A DNA stretch of 64,000 nucleotides from Catenulispora sp. EB89 (GCF_041261445.1 NZ_JBGCCU010000002.1:62001-126000), one strand, 5' to 3'; shown: positions 45,877 through 55,277, counted from the first letter of the stretch. Numbers and translations: made by a program. Notes: a model not told the origin generated them from the letters alone.

Positions 45877-46844
45877 CAGTCAGCGTCTCCGATCCGCAGC
45901 ATCTGCCGCACGTAGAAGATCATCATCCCGAGCATCGCCAGGATGGTCAGGATCGAGATCGCGGCGCCGAGCCCGTAGTCGCTGTGCCCGAACGCCTGGG
46001 TGTAGGAGAAGACGCTGAGCACCTGGTAGTCCGGCTCCGGCTTGGTCTGCCGGATCACGAACACCTGGTTGAACAGCTGGAAGTCCCAGATCACCGACAG
46101 CGAGGTGGCGATGATCAGCAGGGGCTTGATGGTCGGATAGGTGACCGTGCGGAATACCTGGAACGGGTTGGCCCCGTCCATGCGCGCGGCCTCGCCGAGC
46201 TCCTTGGGCACCATCGACATGCCGGCGGTCAGCGTCACGGTCAGGAACGGCAGCGCCTGCCAGACCACCAGGGCGATGATGACGATCCAGCCCTGCACCG
46301 GGTCCACGAACCAGTCGTGCGTCTTGAACCCGTGGAAGCCCAGCTTGTCCAGCATGTAGTTGATGACGCCGAAGTTCGGGTCGGTGAACCACACGAACAG
46401 CTCGACCGCGACGATCTGCGGGATCGCCCAGACGAACAGCAGCAGCGCCATCAGCGGCGTGCGGACCCAGCGGGACAGCTGGTTCATCATCAGCGACAGC
46501 AGCAGCGCGATGGCCATGGACAGGACCACCAGGACCGCGCAGACCACGAAGGTCCGCTCGACCACGGACCAGAAGTCCGCGCTGCCCAGGACGTCGGAGA
46601 AGTTCTGGAACCCGACCCAGTCGCCGGGCTTGTTCGTGTAGAGCTCACGCTTGGTCTGGTGCTGGAAGGCCAGCACCACGATCTTGTAGAGCGGGATCCC
46701 CAGCGTCACGACGATCACCAGGAGCGTCGGGATCACCAGGAAGTACGGAGTCGATTCGAACCGTCGGCGCTTCGGCGGGCGCTCGTCGCCCAGCGTCGGA
46801 GGCGGTTCGAGGGGGCCTACAGCCTTCCCCACTACCGCGGTCAT
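45876..46844 (-). CDS. dasB: Chitobiose-type ABC transporter permease DasB
   Basis: 322-residue MalF-type permease. An N-terminal cytosolic ~30 residues (PPKRRRFESTPYF) precede six helices, beginning FLVIPTLLVIVVTLGIP. EAA loop: GEAARMDGANPFQVFRTVTY. ATG 46844 is preferred because AGGTGAGG lies 7 nt before it; GTG 46850 is too near. Two hairpins lie between dasA and this gene. Confidence 0.88.
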   Translation of the reverse strand: MTAVVGKAVGPLEPPPTLGDERPPKRRRFESTPYFLVIPTLLVIVVTLGIPLYKIVVLAFQHQTKRELYTNKPGDWVGFQNFSDVLGSADFWSVVERTFVVCAVLVVLSMAIALLLSLMMNQLSRWVRTPLMALLLFVWAIPQIVAVELFVWFTDPNFGVINYMLDKLGFHGFKTHDWFVDPVQGWIVIIALVVWQALPFLTVTLTAGMSMVPKELGEAARMDGANPFQVFRTVTYPTIKPLLIIATSLSVIWDFQLFNQVFVIRQTKPEPDYQVLSVFSYTQAFGHSDYGLGAAISILTILAMLGMMIFYVRQMLRIGDAD

Positions 46845-46868
46845 GTGCACACCTCACCTCGTTGAAGA

Positions 46869-46896
46869 GGCCGTGCCGCGAGTGCGCGGCACGGCC
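46869..46896 (-). terminator. Intercistronic hairpin dasA-dasB, proximal to dasB
   Basis: 11-bp stem GGCCGTGCCGC (46869-46879) / GCGGCACGGCC (46886-46896). Such stems between a binding-protein gene and its permeases commonly keep the binding-protein mRNA in excess. Confidence 0.6.
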
Positions 46897-46922
46897 CCCA
46901 CCGGAAACTCACCCGGGTGTCG

Positions 46923-46952
46923 CGGACACCGCCTTCGAGGAGGCGGTGTCCG
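46923..46952 (-). terminator. Intercistronic hairpin dasA-dasB, proximal to dasA
   Basis: 12-bp perfect stem CGGACACCGCCT (46923-46934) / AGGCGGTGTCCG (46941-46952), 22 bp after the dasA stop. Acts as partial terminator or mRNA stabiliser (inference). Confidence 0.65.
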
Positions 46953-46973
46953 TACCCCTGAAGAAGCGCTGGA

Positions 46974-48377
46974 TCAGCTCTTGTTCAGGATCGAGGTGAT
47001 CTGGTCGTCCGCGGCCTTGGCCGCGTCGGCGACCGAGGACTTGCCGGTCGCGATGCTCTCCGCCATGTTCTGCAGCACGTTGCTGGACTCCACGTCGGCC
47101 CAGTTCGGGGCGACCGGGGTGAACCAGCTGGACGCGGCCTGGTCGGCCACCTGCTGGCTGATCGCCGGGCCCACCGCCTTGGCCAGGTCGGTCTGGTTGT
47201 TCGGCAGGTTGCCCAGCGCGCCCTCGGCGGCGTTGGAGGCGGAGTTCGTGTAGTCCTGGATCCACTCCGCGGCCAGGGCCTGGTACTTCGACTTCTGCGC
47301 GATGCCCAGGACCGAGCCGCCGAGGAAGGCCGGCGACGGCTTGTCAGCGGTGACACCGGGCAGCGGCATGGTGGCGACCTTGCCCTTGACCTTGGTGTCC
47401 TCCAGCGGCGACTTCGGGTCGTTGGGGTTCTGGTTCACCTGCTGCACGGCACCCAGGTGCCAGGCCGCGTCGTACTCGGCGAAGACGTTGCTGGTCTCGA
47501 ACAGGGTGTCCTGGTCTGACTCGTCCTTGGTGTGGCTGGCCGCGGTGGAGTACTTGGAGACCAGGTCGGACCACTGCTGCAGGCCGGAGATGGACTTGGG
47601 GTCCTCCAGGTTGCCCTTCCACTTGCCGTCCGAGCCCTTGACCGCGAACGAGCCGCCCTGGCCGTAGACGAAGGAGCCGACCTGGTACCAGTCCTTGCCC
47701 GGGGCGTTGTAGGTGACGAAGTTCGGGTTGGAGGCGTTGGCGGCCTTGACCTTGTCCAGCGCCGCGGTGAAGTCCGACCAGGTGGTCGGCGGGGTGGTCA
47801 CCCCGGCCGCGGTCAGCAGGTCGGTGCGGTAGATCAGGGTGCGGGTGCCCGCGTAGTACGGGATGCAGTACAGGTGCCCGTCCTGGGTGCAGGGCGCGGA
47901 CAGGCCGTTGAGCCAGGTGGCGTTGTTGTCGAAGGTCGACTTCACCGACGAGACGTCGGCCAGCGCGCCGTTGAACGCGTACTTCGGGGCCTCGGTGTTG
48001 CCCAGCTCGACGATGTCCGGGACGTCGCCGTTGCCGCCGAGCGTCGCGTCCAGGTTCGTCAGGTGGTTGGACCAGGTCTGCCAGATGATGTTGATATCAG
48101 CACCGGTCTTGGCCTTGAAGGCGGCCGTGGCGTTGTTGATGATCGCCATCCACTTGGGGTTGTCCTTGGGGTCCGAGACCAGCCAGACGTTCAGCTTCAC
48201 GCCGGTCGCGCCGGTCGTCGGCCCGGTCAGCGCCGGGGCGTTGGTCGCGGTGACCGAGCCGCCCTGCGAGGGCGCGCCGTTGGCGGACGAGCCGCTCGAC
48301 TTGGACGAGCTGCACGCGGAGGCCATGAGCGCCACGGCCGCGGCGGCCGACGTCAGGGCTATGAGCTTGCGCCTCAT
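46974..48377 (-). CDS. dasA: Chitobiose-type ABC transporter substrate-binding lipoprotein DasA
   Basis: 467-residue extracytoplasmic lipoprotein. Lipobox MASAC (Cys22) after a hydrophobic signal, Ser/Gly-rich linker, then a family-1 solute-binding fold: LNVWLVSDPKDNPKW, VPDIVELGNTEAPKYA, YAGTRTLIYRTDLLTAAG, PPTTWSDFTAALDKV. It captures the sugar for DasBC. GGAG lies 6 nt before ATG 48377. The promoter region carries two DasR-like sites; dasR is divergent. Confidence 0.88.
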   Translation of the reverse strand: MRRKLIALTSAAAAVALMASACSSSKSSGSSANGAPSQGGSVTATNAPALTGPTTGATGVKLNVWLVSDPKDNPKWMAIINNATAAFKAKTGADINIIWQTWSNHLTNLDATLGGNGDVPDIVELGNTEAPKYAFNGALADVSSVKSTFDNNATWLNGLSAPCTQDGHLYCIPYYAGTRTLIYRTDLLTAAGVTTPPTTWSDFTAALDKVKAANASNPNFVTYNAPGKDWYQVGSFVYGQGGSFAVKGSDGKWKGNLEDPKSISGLQQWSDLVSKYSTAASHTKDESDQDTLFETSNVFAEYDAAWHLGAVQQVNQNPNDPKSPLEDTKVKGKVATMPLPGVTADKPSPAFLGGSVLGIAQKSKYQALAAEWIQDYTNSASNAAEGALGNLPNNQTDLAKAVGPAISQQVADQAASSWFTPVAPNWADVESSNVLQNMAESIATGKSSVADAAKAADDQITSILNKS

Positions 48378-48589
48378 GCCGTACTCCTTGGTGGGTGTGG
48401 ACGACCCACTGCGACCAACGGAGATAGACCGACCGCGCGACACGGCAACCCTGAGCGATGCCGTCCCGTGCTGCGATAATCGGTGTACCCGGTCTCGTGG
48501 ATCTGGTTGTGGTGTCGAGCTGTCGGGAAATACGGGGCAAGTTCCTGCGAAGAAAAGGCGCCTCCTGAAGCGCCTCCCCGCCTTTCCCG

Positions 48590-48605
48590 ATTGGTTTAGA
48601 CCAGT
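48590..48605. promoter_or_regulatory. Candidate DasR site (dre) between dasA and dasR
   Basis: ATTGGTTTAGACCAGT matches the dre consensus ACTGGTCTAGACCAGT at 14 of 16 bases. The 430-bp intergenic region (48378-48807) around it holds no other feature I recognise besides the second site. Confidence 0.75.
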
Positions 48606-48611
48606 CCGGAG

Positions 48612-48627
48612 ACTGGCATAGACCACT
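48612..48627. promoter_or_regulatory. Second candidate DasR site between dasA and dasR
   Basis: ACTGGCATAGACCACT matches the dre consensus ACTGGTCTAGACCACT at 14 of 16 bases. Its centre is 22 bp, two helical turns, from the first site. CCAGTC and GACTGG between them form a further inverted repeat. Confidence 0.75.
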
Positions 48628-48807
48628 GGGGTCGTCAAGAGAGCGCGACCCCGGTTGTCCAACCCGTTACCAAGACGCAACCAGCACTGACATACATAAT
48701 CCCGCCCCAGGTAAACACCGGTTTCCGAACAAAGTCGGCACCGAGATCAACCCGGCTGGACACACACGCGGGTCCATGGCACTTTGGGCCACGAGGAGGG
48801 GCCGTTC

Positions 48808-49617
48808 ATGACCGCAGAACCCGCGAACATCGCTCTGGAGACGCAGGGCCCGCAAGGGCCGGCGCCGGCGCTTGAATCAGGGCTGGAATCAGCACTGGAA
48901 ACGGTGCGCGTTCCCAAGTACTACCGCCTGAAGCAACACTTGCTGGACCTCACCCAGACGATGCCCCCGGGCACCCCGGTCCCGCCGGAACGCCTGCTCG
49001 CGACCGAGTTCGACACCTCGCGCACCACCGTCCGGCAGGCGCTGGCCGAGCTGGTCGTGGAGGGCCGCCTGGAGCGGATCCAGGGCAAGGGCACCTTCGT
49101 GGCCAAGCCGAAGGTGGCGCAGTCGCTGCAGCTGACCTCCTACACCGAGGACATGCGGGCCCAGGGCCTGGAGCCGACCTCGCGGCTGCTGGAGATGGAG
49201 TACGTGGCCGCCGGAGTGGAGCTCGGCGAGCGCCTGGGCATCCGGGCCTCGGCGAAGGTGCTGCGCATCAGCCGGCTGCGACTGGCCAACGGCGAGCCGA
49301 TGGCGATCGAGACCACGCACCTGTCGCAGCAGCGCTTCCCCAACCTGCGCAAGCTGCTGGGGCGGTACTCCTCGCTGTACACGGCGCTGGCCGAGGAGTA
49401 CGGCGTGCACCTGGGCGAGGCCGAGGAGACCATCGAGACCGCGCTGGCCACCCCGACCGAGGCCGGGTTGCTGGGCACCGACACCGGGCTGCCGATGCTG
49501 CTGCTGTCGCGGCACTCGATCGACACCGAGGGGGAGCCGGTGGAGTGGGTGCGGTCGGTGTACCGGGGCGACCGGTACAAGTTCGTGGCGCGGTTGAAGC
49601 GGCCGGACGACGAGTAG
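48808..49617 (+). CDS. dasR: GntR/HutC-family regulator DasR
   Basis: 269-residue repressor. Winged-helix domain at residues ~35-100 ([49 protein letters not shown]), then a UTRA effector domain ([30 protein letters not shown]) ending [15 protein letters not shown], nearly the same wording as Streptomyces DasR. DasR is released from DNA by GlcN-6-P and controls chitin/GlcNAc use, development and antibiotics. GGAGGG precedes ATG 48808. N-terminal ~30 residues are variable. Confidence 0.94.
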   Translation: MTAEPANIALETQGPQGPAPALESGLESALETVRVPKYYRLKQHLLDLTQTMPPGTPVPPERLLATEFDTSRTTVRQALAELVVEGRLERIQGKGTFVAKPKVAQSLQLTSYTEDMRAQGLEPTSRLLEMEYVAAGVELGERLGIRASAKVLRISRLRLANGEPMAIETTHLSQQRFPNLRKLLGRYSSLYTALAEEYGVHLGEAEETIETALATPTEAGLLGTDTGLPMLLLSRHSIDTEGEPVEWVRSVYRGDRYKFVARLKRPDDE

Positions 49618-49678
49618 CGCGCGCCGGGGCGTGACCCGACTCACCCCGCGATCGCGCGGTCGGGGCCCCGGCCTCCCG

Positions 49679-49684
49679 TAAAGT
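49679..49684 (+). promoter_or_regulatory. -10 box of a leaderless transcript (bioDB)
   Basis: TAAAGT lies 6 nt before GTG 49691 of bioD, with no ribosome-binding site between. Confidence 0.5.
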
Positions 49685-49690
49685 CGCGTC

Positions 49691-50437
49691 GTGTCCATCG
49701 TCGTAGTAACCGGAACCAACACCGACGTCGGCAAGACCGTCGTCACCGCCGCCGTGGCCACCCTCGCCGCGACCCGCGGCACCTCCGTGGCCGTCGTGAA
49801 GCCGGCGCAGACCGGGGTGACGCCCGACGGGCCGGGCGACCTGGCGACCGTCCGGCGGCTGGCCGGCGTGACCGATCTGCACGAGTACGCCCGCTACCCG
49901 GACCCGCTCTCCCCCGCCGCGGCCGCGCGCCGCTCGGGCCTGCCGCCGCTGGACTTCGACGAGACCGTCCGGCGGATCTCGGAGCTGGCCCACGGGTCCT
50001 CCGGCACCGACGGCCGCCGCCTGGTGCTCGTCGAGGGCGCCGGCGGCCTGCTGGTCCGCAACGACGAGGACGGCGGCACCCTGGCCGACCTCGCGCACGC
50101 GCTCAAGGCGCCGGTGCTGCTGGTCGCGCACCCGAACCTGGGCACCCTGAACATCGCCGCGCTCACCCTGGAGGCGATGGCCGCCCGCGGCCTGGACCTC
50201 GCGGGCATCGTGCTGGGCTCCTGGCCCGCCGACCCCGACCTGGCGATGCGCAGCAACATCCGCGACCTGGAGACGATCGGCGCCCGCCCGCTGGCCGGCG
50301 CGCTCCCCGAGGGCGCCGGCGCGCTCGACCCGGCCGAGTTCCTCCTCGCCGCCCGGGCCGCCCTGGCCCCGGCGTTCGGCGGCACCTTCGATCCGGCAGA
50401 ATTTCGGCAGACCTGGGACCCTCGGAAGGCGGCCTGA
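49691..50437 (+). CDS. bioD: Dethiobiotin synthetase
   Basis: 248-residue P-loop enzyme forming the ureido ring of dethiobiotin from DAPA, CO2 and ATP. Walker-type loop VTGTNTDVGKTVV at the N-terminus, VVKPAQTG with the substrate Lys, and the second motif LVEGAGGLLVR. Three nt separate it from bioB. The C-terminus continues ~15 residues past usual length. Confidence 0.94.
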   Translation: MSIVVVTGTNTDVGKTVVTAAVATLAATRGTSVAVVKPAQTGVTPDGPGDLATVRRLAGVTDLHEYARYPDPLSPAAAARRSGLPPLDFDETVRRISELAHGSSGTDGRRLVLVEGAGGLLVRNDEDGGTLADLAHALKAPVLLVAHPNLGTLNIAALTLEAMAARGLDLAGIVLGSWPADPDLAMRSNIRDLETIGARPLAGALPEGAGALDPAEFLLAARAALAPAFGGTFDPAEFRQTWDPRKAA

Positions 50438-50440
50438 ACC

Positions 50441-51454
50441 ATGACAACCACCGAACAAGACCTCGACATCCTCGCCGAGGCCCGGCGCCAGGTCCTCGAC
50501 GAGGGCAGGGGGCTGACCGAGGAGCAGGTGCTGCGGGTGCTCCGGCTCCCCGACGAGGCGCTGCCGGAGCTGCTGCAGCTGGCGCACGAGGTCCGCGACA
50601 AGTGGTGCGGCCCGGAGGTCGAGGTCGAGGGCATCGTCTCCCTCAAGACCGGCGGCTGCCCGGAGGACTGCCACTTCTGCTCCCAGTCCGGCCTGTTCCC
50701 CTCCCCGGTCCGCGCGGCCTGGCTCAACATCCCCGAACTGGTCGAGGCGGCCAAGCAGACCGCGGCCACCGGCGCCACCGAGTTCTGCATCGTCGCGGCC
50801 GTCCGCGGCCCCGACGCGCGCCTGATGAAGCAGATGCGCGAGGGCGTCAAGGCGATCCAGGACGCGGTCGACATCCAGGTCGCGGCCTCGCTCGGGATGC
50901 TGACCCAGGAGCAGGTCGACGACCTGGCCGACATGGGCGTCCACCGCTACAACCACAACCTGGAGACCGCCCGCTCCCACTTCCCCAACGTGGTCACCAC
51001 CCACACCTGGGAGGAGCGCTGGGACACCCTGACGATGGTCCGCGAGGCCGGCATGGAGGTCTGCTGCGGCGGCATCGTCGGCATGGGCGAAACCCTGGAG
51101 CAGCGCGCCGAGTTCGCGGCGCAGCTGGCCGCCCTGACCCCGGACGAGGTCCCGCTGAACTTCCTCAACCCGCGCCCGGGCACCCCCTTCGGCGACATGG
51201 AACCGCTGAGCGCGCAGGAGGCGCTGAAGACGATCGCGGCCTTCCGCCTCGCGCTGCCGCGCACCATCCTGCGCTACGCCGGCGGCCGCGAGATCACCCT
51301 CGGCGACCTGGGCACGGAGCAGGGGCTGATGGGCGGGATCAACGCGGTGATCGTCGGCAACTACCTGACGACGCTGGGGCGCTCGCCCGAGGAGGACCTG
51401 GCGTTGCTGACGAAGCTGGAGATGCCGATCAAGGAGCTGTCGAAGACGCTCTGA
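50441..51454 (+). CDS. bioB: Biotin synthase
   Basis: 337-residue radical-SAM enzyme inserting sulfur into dethiobiotin. The radical-SAM cluster cysteines are C73, C77 and C80 in [44 protein letters not shown] and [13 protein letters not shown] are family blocks. Second-cluster ligands lie in AASLGMLT and following strands. In actinobacteria many BioB enzymes need the small BsaP protein; a BsaP-like gene lies at 63728. The 3' end overlaps the convergent regulator gene by 26 bp. Confidence 0.95.
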   Translation: MTTTEQDLDILAEARRQVLDEGRGLTEEQVLRVLRLPDEALPELLQLAHEVRDKWCGPEVEVEGIVSLKTGGCPEDCHFCSQSGLFPSPVRAAWLNIPELVEAAKQTAATGATEFCIVAAVRGPDARLMKQMREGVKAIQDAVDIQVAASLGMLTQEQVDDLADMGVHRYNHNLETARSHFPNVVTTHTWEERWDTLTMVREAGMEVCCGGIVGMGETLEQRAEFAAQLAALTPDEVPLNFLNPRPGTPFGDMEPLSAQEALKTIAAFRLALPRTILRYAGGREITLGDLGTEQGLMGGINAVIVGNYLTTLGRSPEEDLALLTKLEMPIKELSKTL

Positions 51455-52316
51455 CGGCCTGCACCCACGCAGCCAGCAGCTGGAGGGCCGCCTCGGCCGG
51501 CGAGCCCTCCGGCACGGTCTGCATGATCAGCGCCTGGTCCGGGTCGTCGGGGGCGCGGAAGGTCTCGTAGTCGAGCGTGATCTCGCCGACGACCGCGTTG
51601 CGGTACGTGTAGCTGCCGTGTGTCTTGTCGCGCACGTCGTGCCGCGCCCAGATCTCCGCGAACTCCGGGTTCCGGCACAGCTGCGCGACCAGCGCGCCGA
51701 GCGCCGGGTCGGCCGGGTGCCGGCCGATGTCGAAGCGCACGTAGGCCGCGACGTCCGCCATCTTCTTGGCCGGGTCCGCGAACACCGCGCGGAAGCCCTC
51801 GTCGTGGCAGATCAGCCAGGCCAGGTTGCGCTCGTGCGGCGCCAACGTCCCGAAGTCGGTCAGCAGCGCGGCGGCCAGCCGGTTCCACGCCAGCACGTCG
51901 GTGCCCAAGCCGACGACGTACGCCGGCACGTCGGTCGCGGACTCCAGCAGCCGCCGCAGCCCCGGCCGCACCTCCTGCGGCTCGCGTCTGCCAGTCCCCT
52001 GATACACCTGCGGCTGGTACGGCCGCGCGAGCCGGTACAGGTGCTCGCGCTCCGTCGCGTCCAGCTGGAGCGCCCGGGCGACGGCGTCGAGGACCTCCTC
52101 GGAGAACTGCAGCGTACGGCCCTGCTCCAGCCGCACGTAGTGGTCCACGCTGACCCCCGCCAGCAGCGCCAGCTCCTCACGCCGCAGGCCCGGCACGCGG
52201 CGCCGGCCGCCGTAGTCGGGCAGCCCCACCTCGGCCGGGTTCAGCCGGGCCCGCCGGGACCGCAGGAACTCGCCCAACTCCGCACGCCTGTCGATGCTCA
52301 CGCTCCTGCCTAACAT
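51429..52316 (-). CDS. XRE-family regulator with MmyB-like ligand domain
   Basis: 295-residue regulator. HTH at residues ~12-75 ([40 protein letters not shown]); MmyB-like domain from ~105 ([40 protein letters not shown]). Such genes are usually divergent from an oxidoreductase gene they control, as here with an aldo-keto reductase 75 bp away. A TGCCTAGGCA palindrome in the gap may be its operator. Start at ATG 52316; GTG 52301 is possible. Confidence 0.88.
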   Translation of the reverse strand: MLGRSVSIDRRAELGEFLRSRRARLNPAEVGLPDYGGRRRVPGLRREELALLAGVSVDHYVRLEQGRTLQFSEEVLDAVARALQLDATEREHLYRLARPYQPQVYQGTGRREPQEVRPGLRRLLESATDVPAYVVGLGTDVLAWNRLAAALLTDFGTLAPHERNLAWLICHDEGFRAVFADPAKKMADVAAYVRFDIGRHPADPALGALVAQLCRNPEFAEIWARHDVRDKTHGSYTYRNAVVGEITLDYETFRAPDDPDQALIMQTVPEGSPAEAALQLLAAWVQAVRASSTAP

Positions 52317-52339
52317 GTGCGGCGCATCCTGGTCATCCC

Positions 52340-52351
52340 ATGCCTAGGCAT
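52340..52351. promoter_or_regulatory. Palindromic operator candidate between XRE and AKR genes
   Basis: ATGCCTAGGCAT is a perfect 12-bp palindrome in the short divergent promoter region; another TGCCTA half-site lies at 52307-52312 just inside the regulator gene. Confidence 0.5.
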
Positions 52352-52391
52352 CGCACGGTCCTGGGTAAGCCGCCGCGCGAGACGGATCGTT

Positions 52392-53441
52392 ATGGCCATG
52401 ACGAACGAGACCACGAACACGGCACTGGACACCACCCGCCTCGGCACCACCGACATGACCATCACCCGCGTCGGCTTCGGCTCCTGGGCCGTCTCCGGCA
52501 GCGGCTGGTCCTACAGCTGGGGCGCCACCGACGACGCCGAGTCCGTCGCCGCCATCCGGCACGCGGTCGACTCCGGCGTCAACTGGATCGACACCGCCGC
52601 GGTCTACGGCCTCGGCCACTCCGAGGAGTTGGTCGGCAAGGCGGTCGCGGCCTACTCCGACGCCGACCGGCCCTACGTCTTCACCAAGGTCGGTCTGGTC
52701 TGGGACCCGGAGAACCCGCACCAGCAGCCGATCCGCACCATGAAGCCGGCCAGCGTCCGCCGCGAACTCGAGGACTCCCTGCGCCGCCTCGGCGTCGAGC
52801 GCATCGACCTGTACCAGGTGCACTGGCCGGACACCGGCGAGGCCATGAGCGCGGTGGCCGGGGACGGCGGCGACGGCTCCGTCTCCTCGAACCACACCCC
52901 GCTGGAGGAGTACTGGCAGCTGATGGCCGACCTCAAGGCCGAGGGCAAGATCCGCGCGATCGCGCTGTCCAACCACAACGCCGCGCAGCTGACCGTCGCC
53001 GAATCCATCGCGCACGTCGACGCGATCCAGCCGCCGTTCTCCGCGATCAACCGCTCGGCCGCGCCCGACATCGCGTGGGCGAAGGAGCACGACACCGGCG
53101 TCATCGTCTACTCCCCGCTTCAGTCCGGCCTGCTCACCGGCACCTTCTCCGCCGAGCGCGTCGCGAACCTGCCGGCCGAGGACTGGCGCCGCGCGCATCC
53201 GGACTTCTCCTCCGGCCTGGCCGCGAACCTGCGCATCGCGGACGCCCTCAAGCCGATCGCCGCGCGGCACGGCGTGAGCGTCACCGAGATCGCGATCGCG
53301 TGGACGCTGGCCTGGCCGGGCGTCAGCGGCGCGATCGTCGGCGCCCGGACCCGGGTGCAGGTGGACGGCTGGGTGAACGCCGGCGCGGTGCGGCTGACCC
53401 CGCAGGACCTGGCCGAAGTCGCCGCGGCGATCGGTCTGTGA
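52392..53441 (+). CDS. Aldo/keto reductase
   Basis: 349-residue NADPH-dependent TIM-barrel reductase. The catalytic tetrad: Asp in WIDTAAVYGLGHSEELVG, Tyr in the same stretch (VYG), Lys in YVFTKVGLVWD and His in YQVHWPDTGEA. NADP-binding end WAKEHDTGVIVYSPLQSGLL and VSGAIVGARTRVQVD. Start ATG 52392 (MAMTNETT) or 52398; no strong ribosome site. Probably controlled by the divergent XRE protein. Substrate unknown. Confidence 0.9.
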   Translation: MAMTNETTNTALDTTRLGTTDMTITRVGFGSWAVSGSGWSYSWGATDDAESVAAIRHAVDSGVNWIDTAAVYGLGHSEELVGKAVAAYSDADRPYVFTKVGLVWDPENPHQQPIRTMKPASVRRELEDSLRRLGVERIDLYQVHWPDTGEAMSAVAGDGGDGSVSSNHTPLEEYWQLMADLKAEGKIRAIALSNHNAAQLTVAESIAHVDAIQPPFSAINRSAAPDIAWAKEHDTGVIVYSPLQSGLLTGTFSAERVANLPAEDWRRAHPDFSSGLAANLRIADALKPIAARHGVSVTEIAIAWTLAWPGVSGAIVGARTRVQVDGWVNAGAVRLTPQDLAEVAAAIGL

Positions 53442-53591
53442 CCCGGAGGAGCGTGAATCCCAGCTGCGAGACCAGACCCCGCCGGGTGCTGCGGATCGGC
53501 TTCGAGCGGTGAGGTGACCCTTGCGGAAGCCAGGTGCGGGCGGAAAGCTACTGACTCGTAACTTCGCCCCAGTCCGCCCGAGCCCCCGCAG

Positions 53592-55271
53592 GTGACCGCC
53601 GTGACCGAAGCACAGCCCGAAACCCCGCAGCCGCTGCACGGCGGCCAGATCTCCGTCGAGGTGGCCCGAGCCCACGGCGTCGAGACGATGTTCACGCTCT
53701 CCGGCGGACACGTCTTCTCGCTCTACGACGGCGCGGTGAAGGCCGACCCCCCGATGCCGATCCTGGACGTCCGGCACGAGCAGACCGCGGTCTTCGCCGC
53801 CGAGGCCACCGCCAAGCTGACGCGCCGGCCGGGGCTGGCCGTCCTCACCGCCGGCCCGGGCATCACCAACGGCGTCTCGGCGGTCACCACCGCGCACTTC
53901 AACGGCTCCCCGGTGGTCGTGCTCGGCGGCCGGGCCGCGGATTCCAACTGGGGCAAGGGCGCGCTGCAGGAGCTGGACCACCCGCCGCTGCTGGCCCCGG
54001 TGACCAAGCGCTCGGCGACCGTGCACACCACCGCGACCCTGGCCGCGGACCTCGACGACGCCTTCGCGCTCGCCGACGCGCCGCACCGCGGCCCGGTCTT
54101 CCTCGACCTGTCGCTGGAGGCCGCGTTCGACGTCGACGCCGAGCCGCTGCCGGCGGTCGGGGCCCGCGCGGCCGTCGCCCCCGACCCCGACGCGCTGGCT
54201 GCCATCGGCGAGCTGCTGGCCCGCGCCGCCAAACCGGTGCTGGTACTGGGATCCGACGTCTGGATGGACGGCGCCGAGGCAGCGGCGCTGGCCTTCGCCG
54301 AGGAGACCGGCGTCCCGGTCATCACCAACGGCATGGGCCGCGGCATCCTGCCGCGCGGCCACCGCCAGCTGGTGACGCGGGCCCGCTCGGCCGCGTTCGG
54401 CGGCGCGGACCTGGTGATCGTCGTCGGCACGCCGCTGGATTTCCGGTTGGGCTACGGGCTGTTCGGCGGACGGGACGGCAGCCCGCTCGCGCCGGTGGTG
54501 CACCTGGTCGACTCCCCGGAGCAGGTCAGCGGCCACATCGGGCTGGCGGCGAGCGCCGCCGGGGATCTGGCCGCGGCGTTCGAGGGCATCGCAGAGTCCT
54601 GGCGTGGGTCGGCGAAGCCGGGGGCGTACGCGGACTGGCTGAACACGTTGCGGGACAAGGCATCCGCGGCCATCGCCGCCGACCAGGAGCTGCTGACCGC
54701 GGCCTCGGATCCCATCCACCCGGCCCGCATCTACGGCGAGCTGCTGCCGCGCCTGGCCGACGACGCGGTGGTGATCGGCGACGGCGGCGACTTCGTCTCC
54801 TTCGCCGGCCGGTTCGTGGAGCCGGGGCGCGCGGGCTGCTGGCTGGACCCGGGCCCGTACGGCTGTCTGGGCACCGGCCTCGGCTACGCGATCGCCGCTC
54901 GGCTCGCGCGGCCGACGTCGCAGGTGGTCCTGATGCTCGGCGACGGCGCGGCCGGCTTCTCGCTGATGGACGTGGACACCCTGGTGCGGCACGGGCTGCC
55001 GGTGGTGATGGTGATGGGCAACAACGCGTGCTGGGGCTTGGAGAAGCACCCGATGCAGGCGCTGTACGGGTACGACGTCGCCGCCGACCTGAACCCGGAC
55101 GCGCGCTACGACAAGGTCGTACAGGCGCTCGGCGGCGGCGGGGAGTTCGTCACCGACCCGGCGCAGATCGGGCCGGCCCTGGACCGGGCCTTCGCCTCGG
55201 GCGTCCCGTACCTGGTCAACATCGCCACCGACCAGGCAATCGCCTATCCGCGATCGACCACGGGGCTGTGA
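53592..55271 (+). CDS. Thiamine diphosphate enzyme, acetolactate synthase-like
   Basis: 559-residue ThDP-dependent enzyme. N-terminal domain with the activating Glu in ILDVRHEQTAVFAAEATAKL and GPGITNGVSAVTTAHFNGSP; central domain (NGMGRGILPRGHRQL); C-terminal ThDP domain with GDGGDFVSFAGRF and the cofactor motif GDGAAGFSLMDVDTLVRHGL ending in MGNNACW. Closest in pattern to IlvB-like proteins and oxalyl-CoA/benzoylformate-type decarboxylases; no small regulatory subunit gene adjoins, so it may not be a valine-pathway enzyme. Start GTG 53592, or 53601 after AGGTGA. Confidence 0.85.
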   Translation: MTAVTEAQPETPQPLHGGQISVEVARAHGVETMFTLSGGHVFSLYDGAVKADPPMPILDVRHEQTAVFAAEATAKLTRRPGLAVLTAGPGITNGVSAVTTAHFNGSPVVVLGGRAADSNWGKGALQELDHPPLLAPVTKRSATVHTTATLAADLDDAFALADAPHRGPVFLDLSLEAAFDVDAEPLPAVGARAAVAPDPDALAAIGELLARAAKPVLVLGSDVWMDGAEAAALAFAEETGVPVITNGMGRGILPRGHRQLVTRARSAAFGGADLVIVVGTPLDFRLGYGLFGGRDGSPLAPVVHLVDSPEQVSGHIGLAASAAGDLAAAFEGIAESWRGSAKPGAYADWLNTLRDKASAAIAADQELLTAASDPIHPARIYGELLPRLADDAVVIGDGGDFVSFAGRFVEPGRAGCWLDPGPYGCLGTGLGYAIAARLARPTSQVVLMLGDGAAGFSLMDVDTLVRHGLPVVMVMGNNACWGLEKHPMQALYGYDVAADLNPDARYDKVVQALGGGGEFVTDPAQIGPALDRAFASGVPYLVNIATDQAIAYPRSTTGL

Positions 55272-55277
55272 GTTCTG

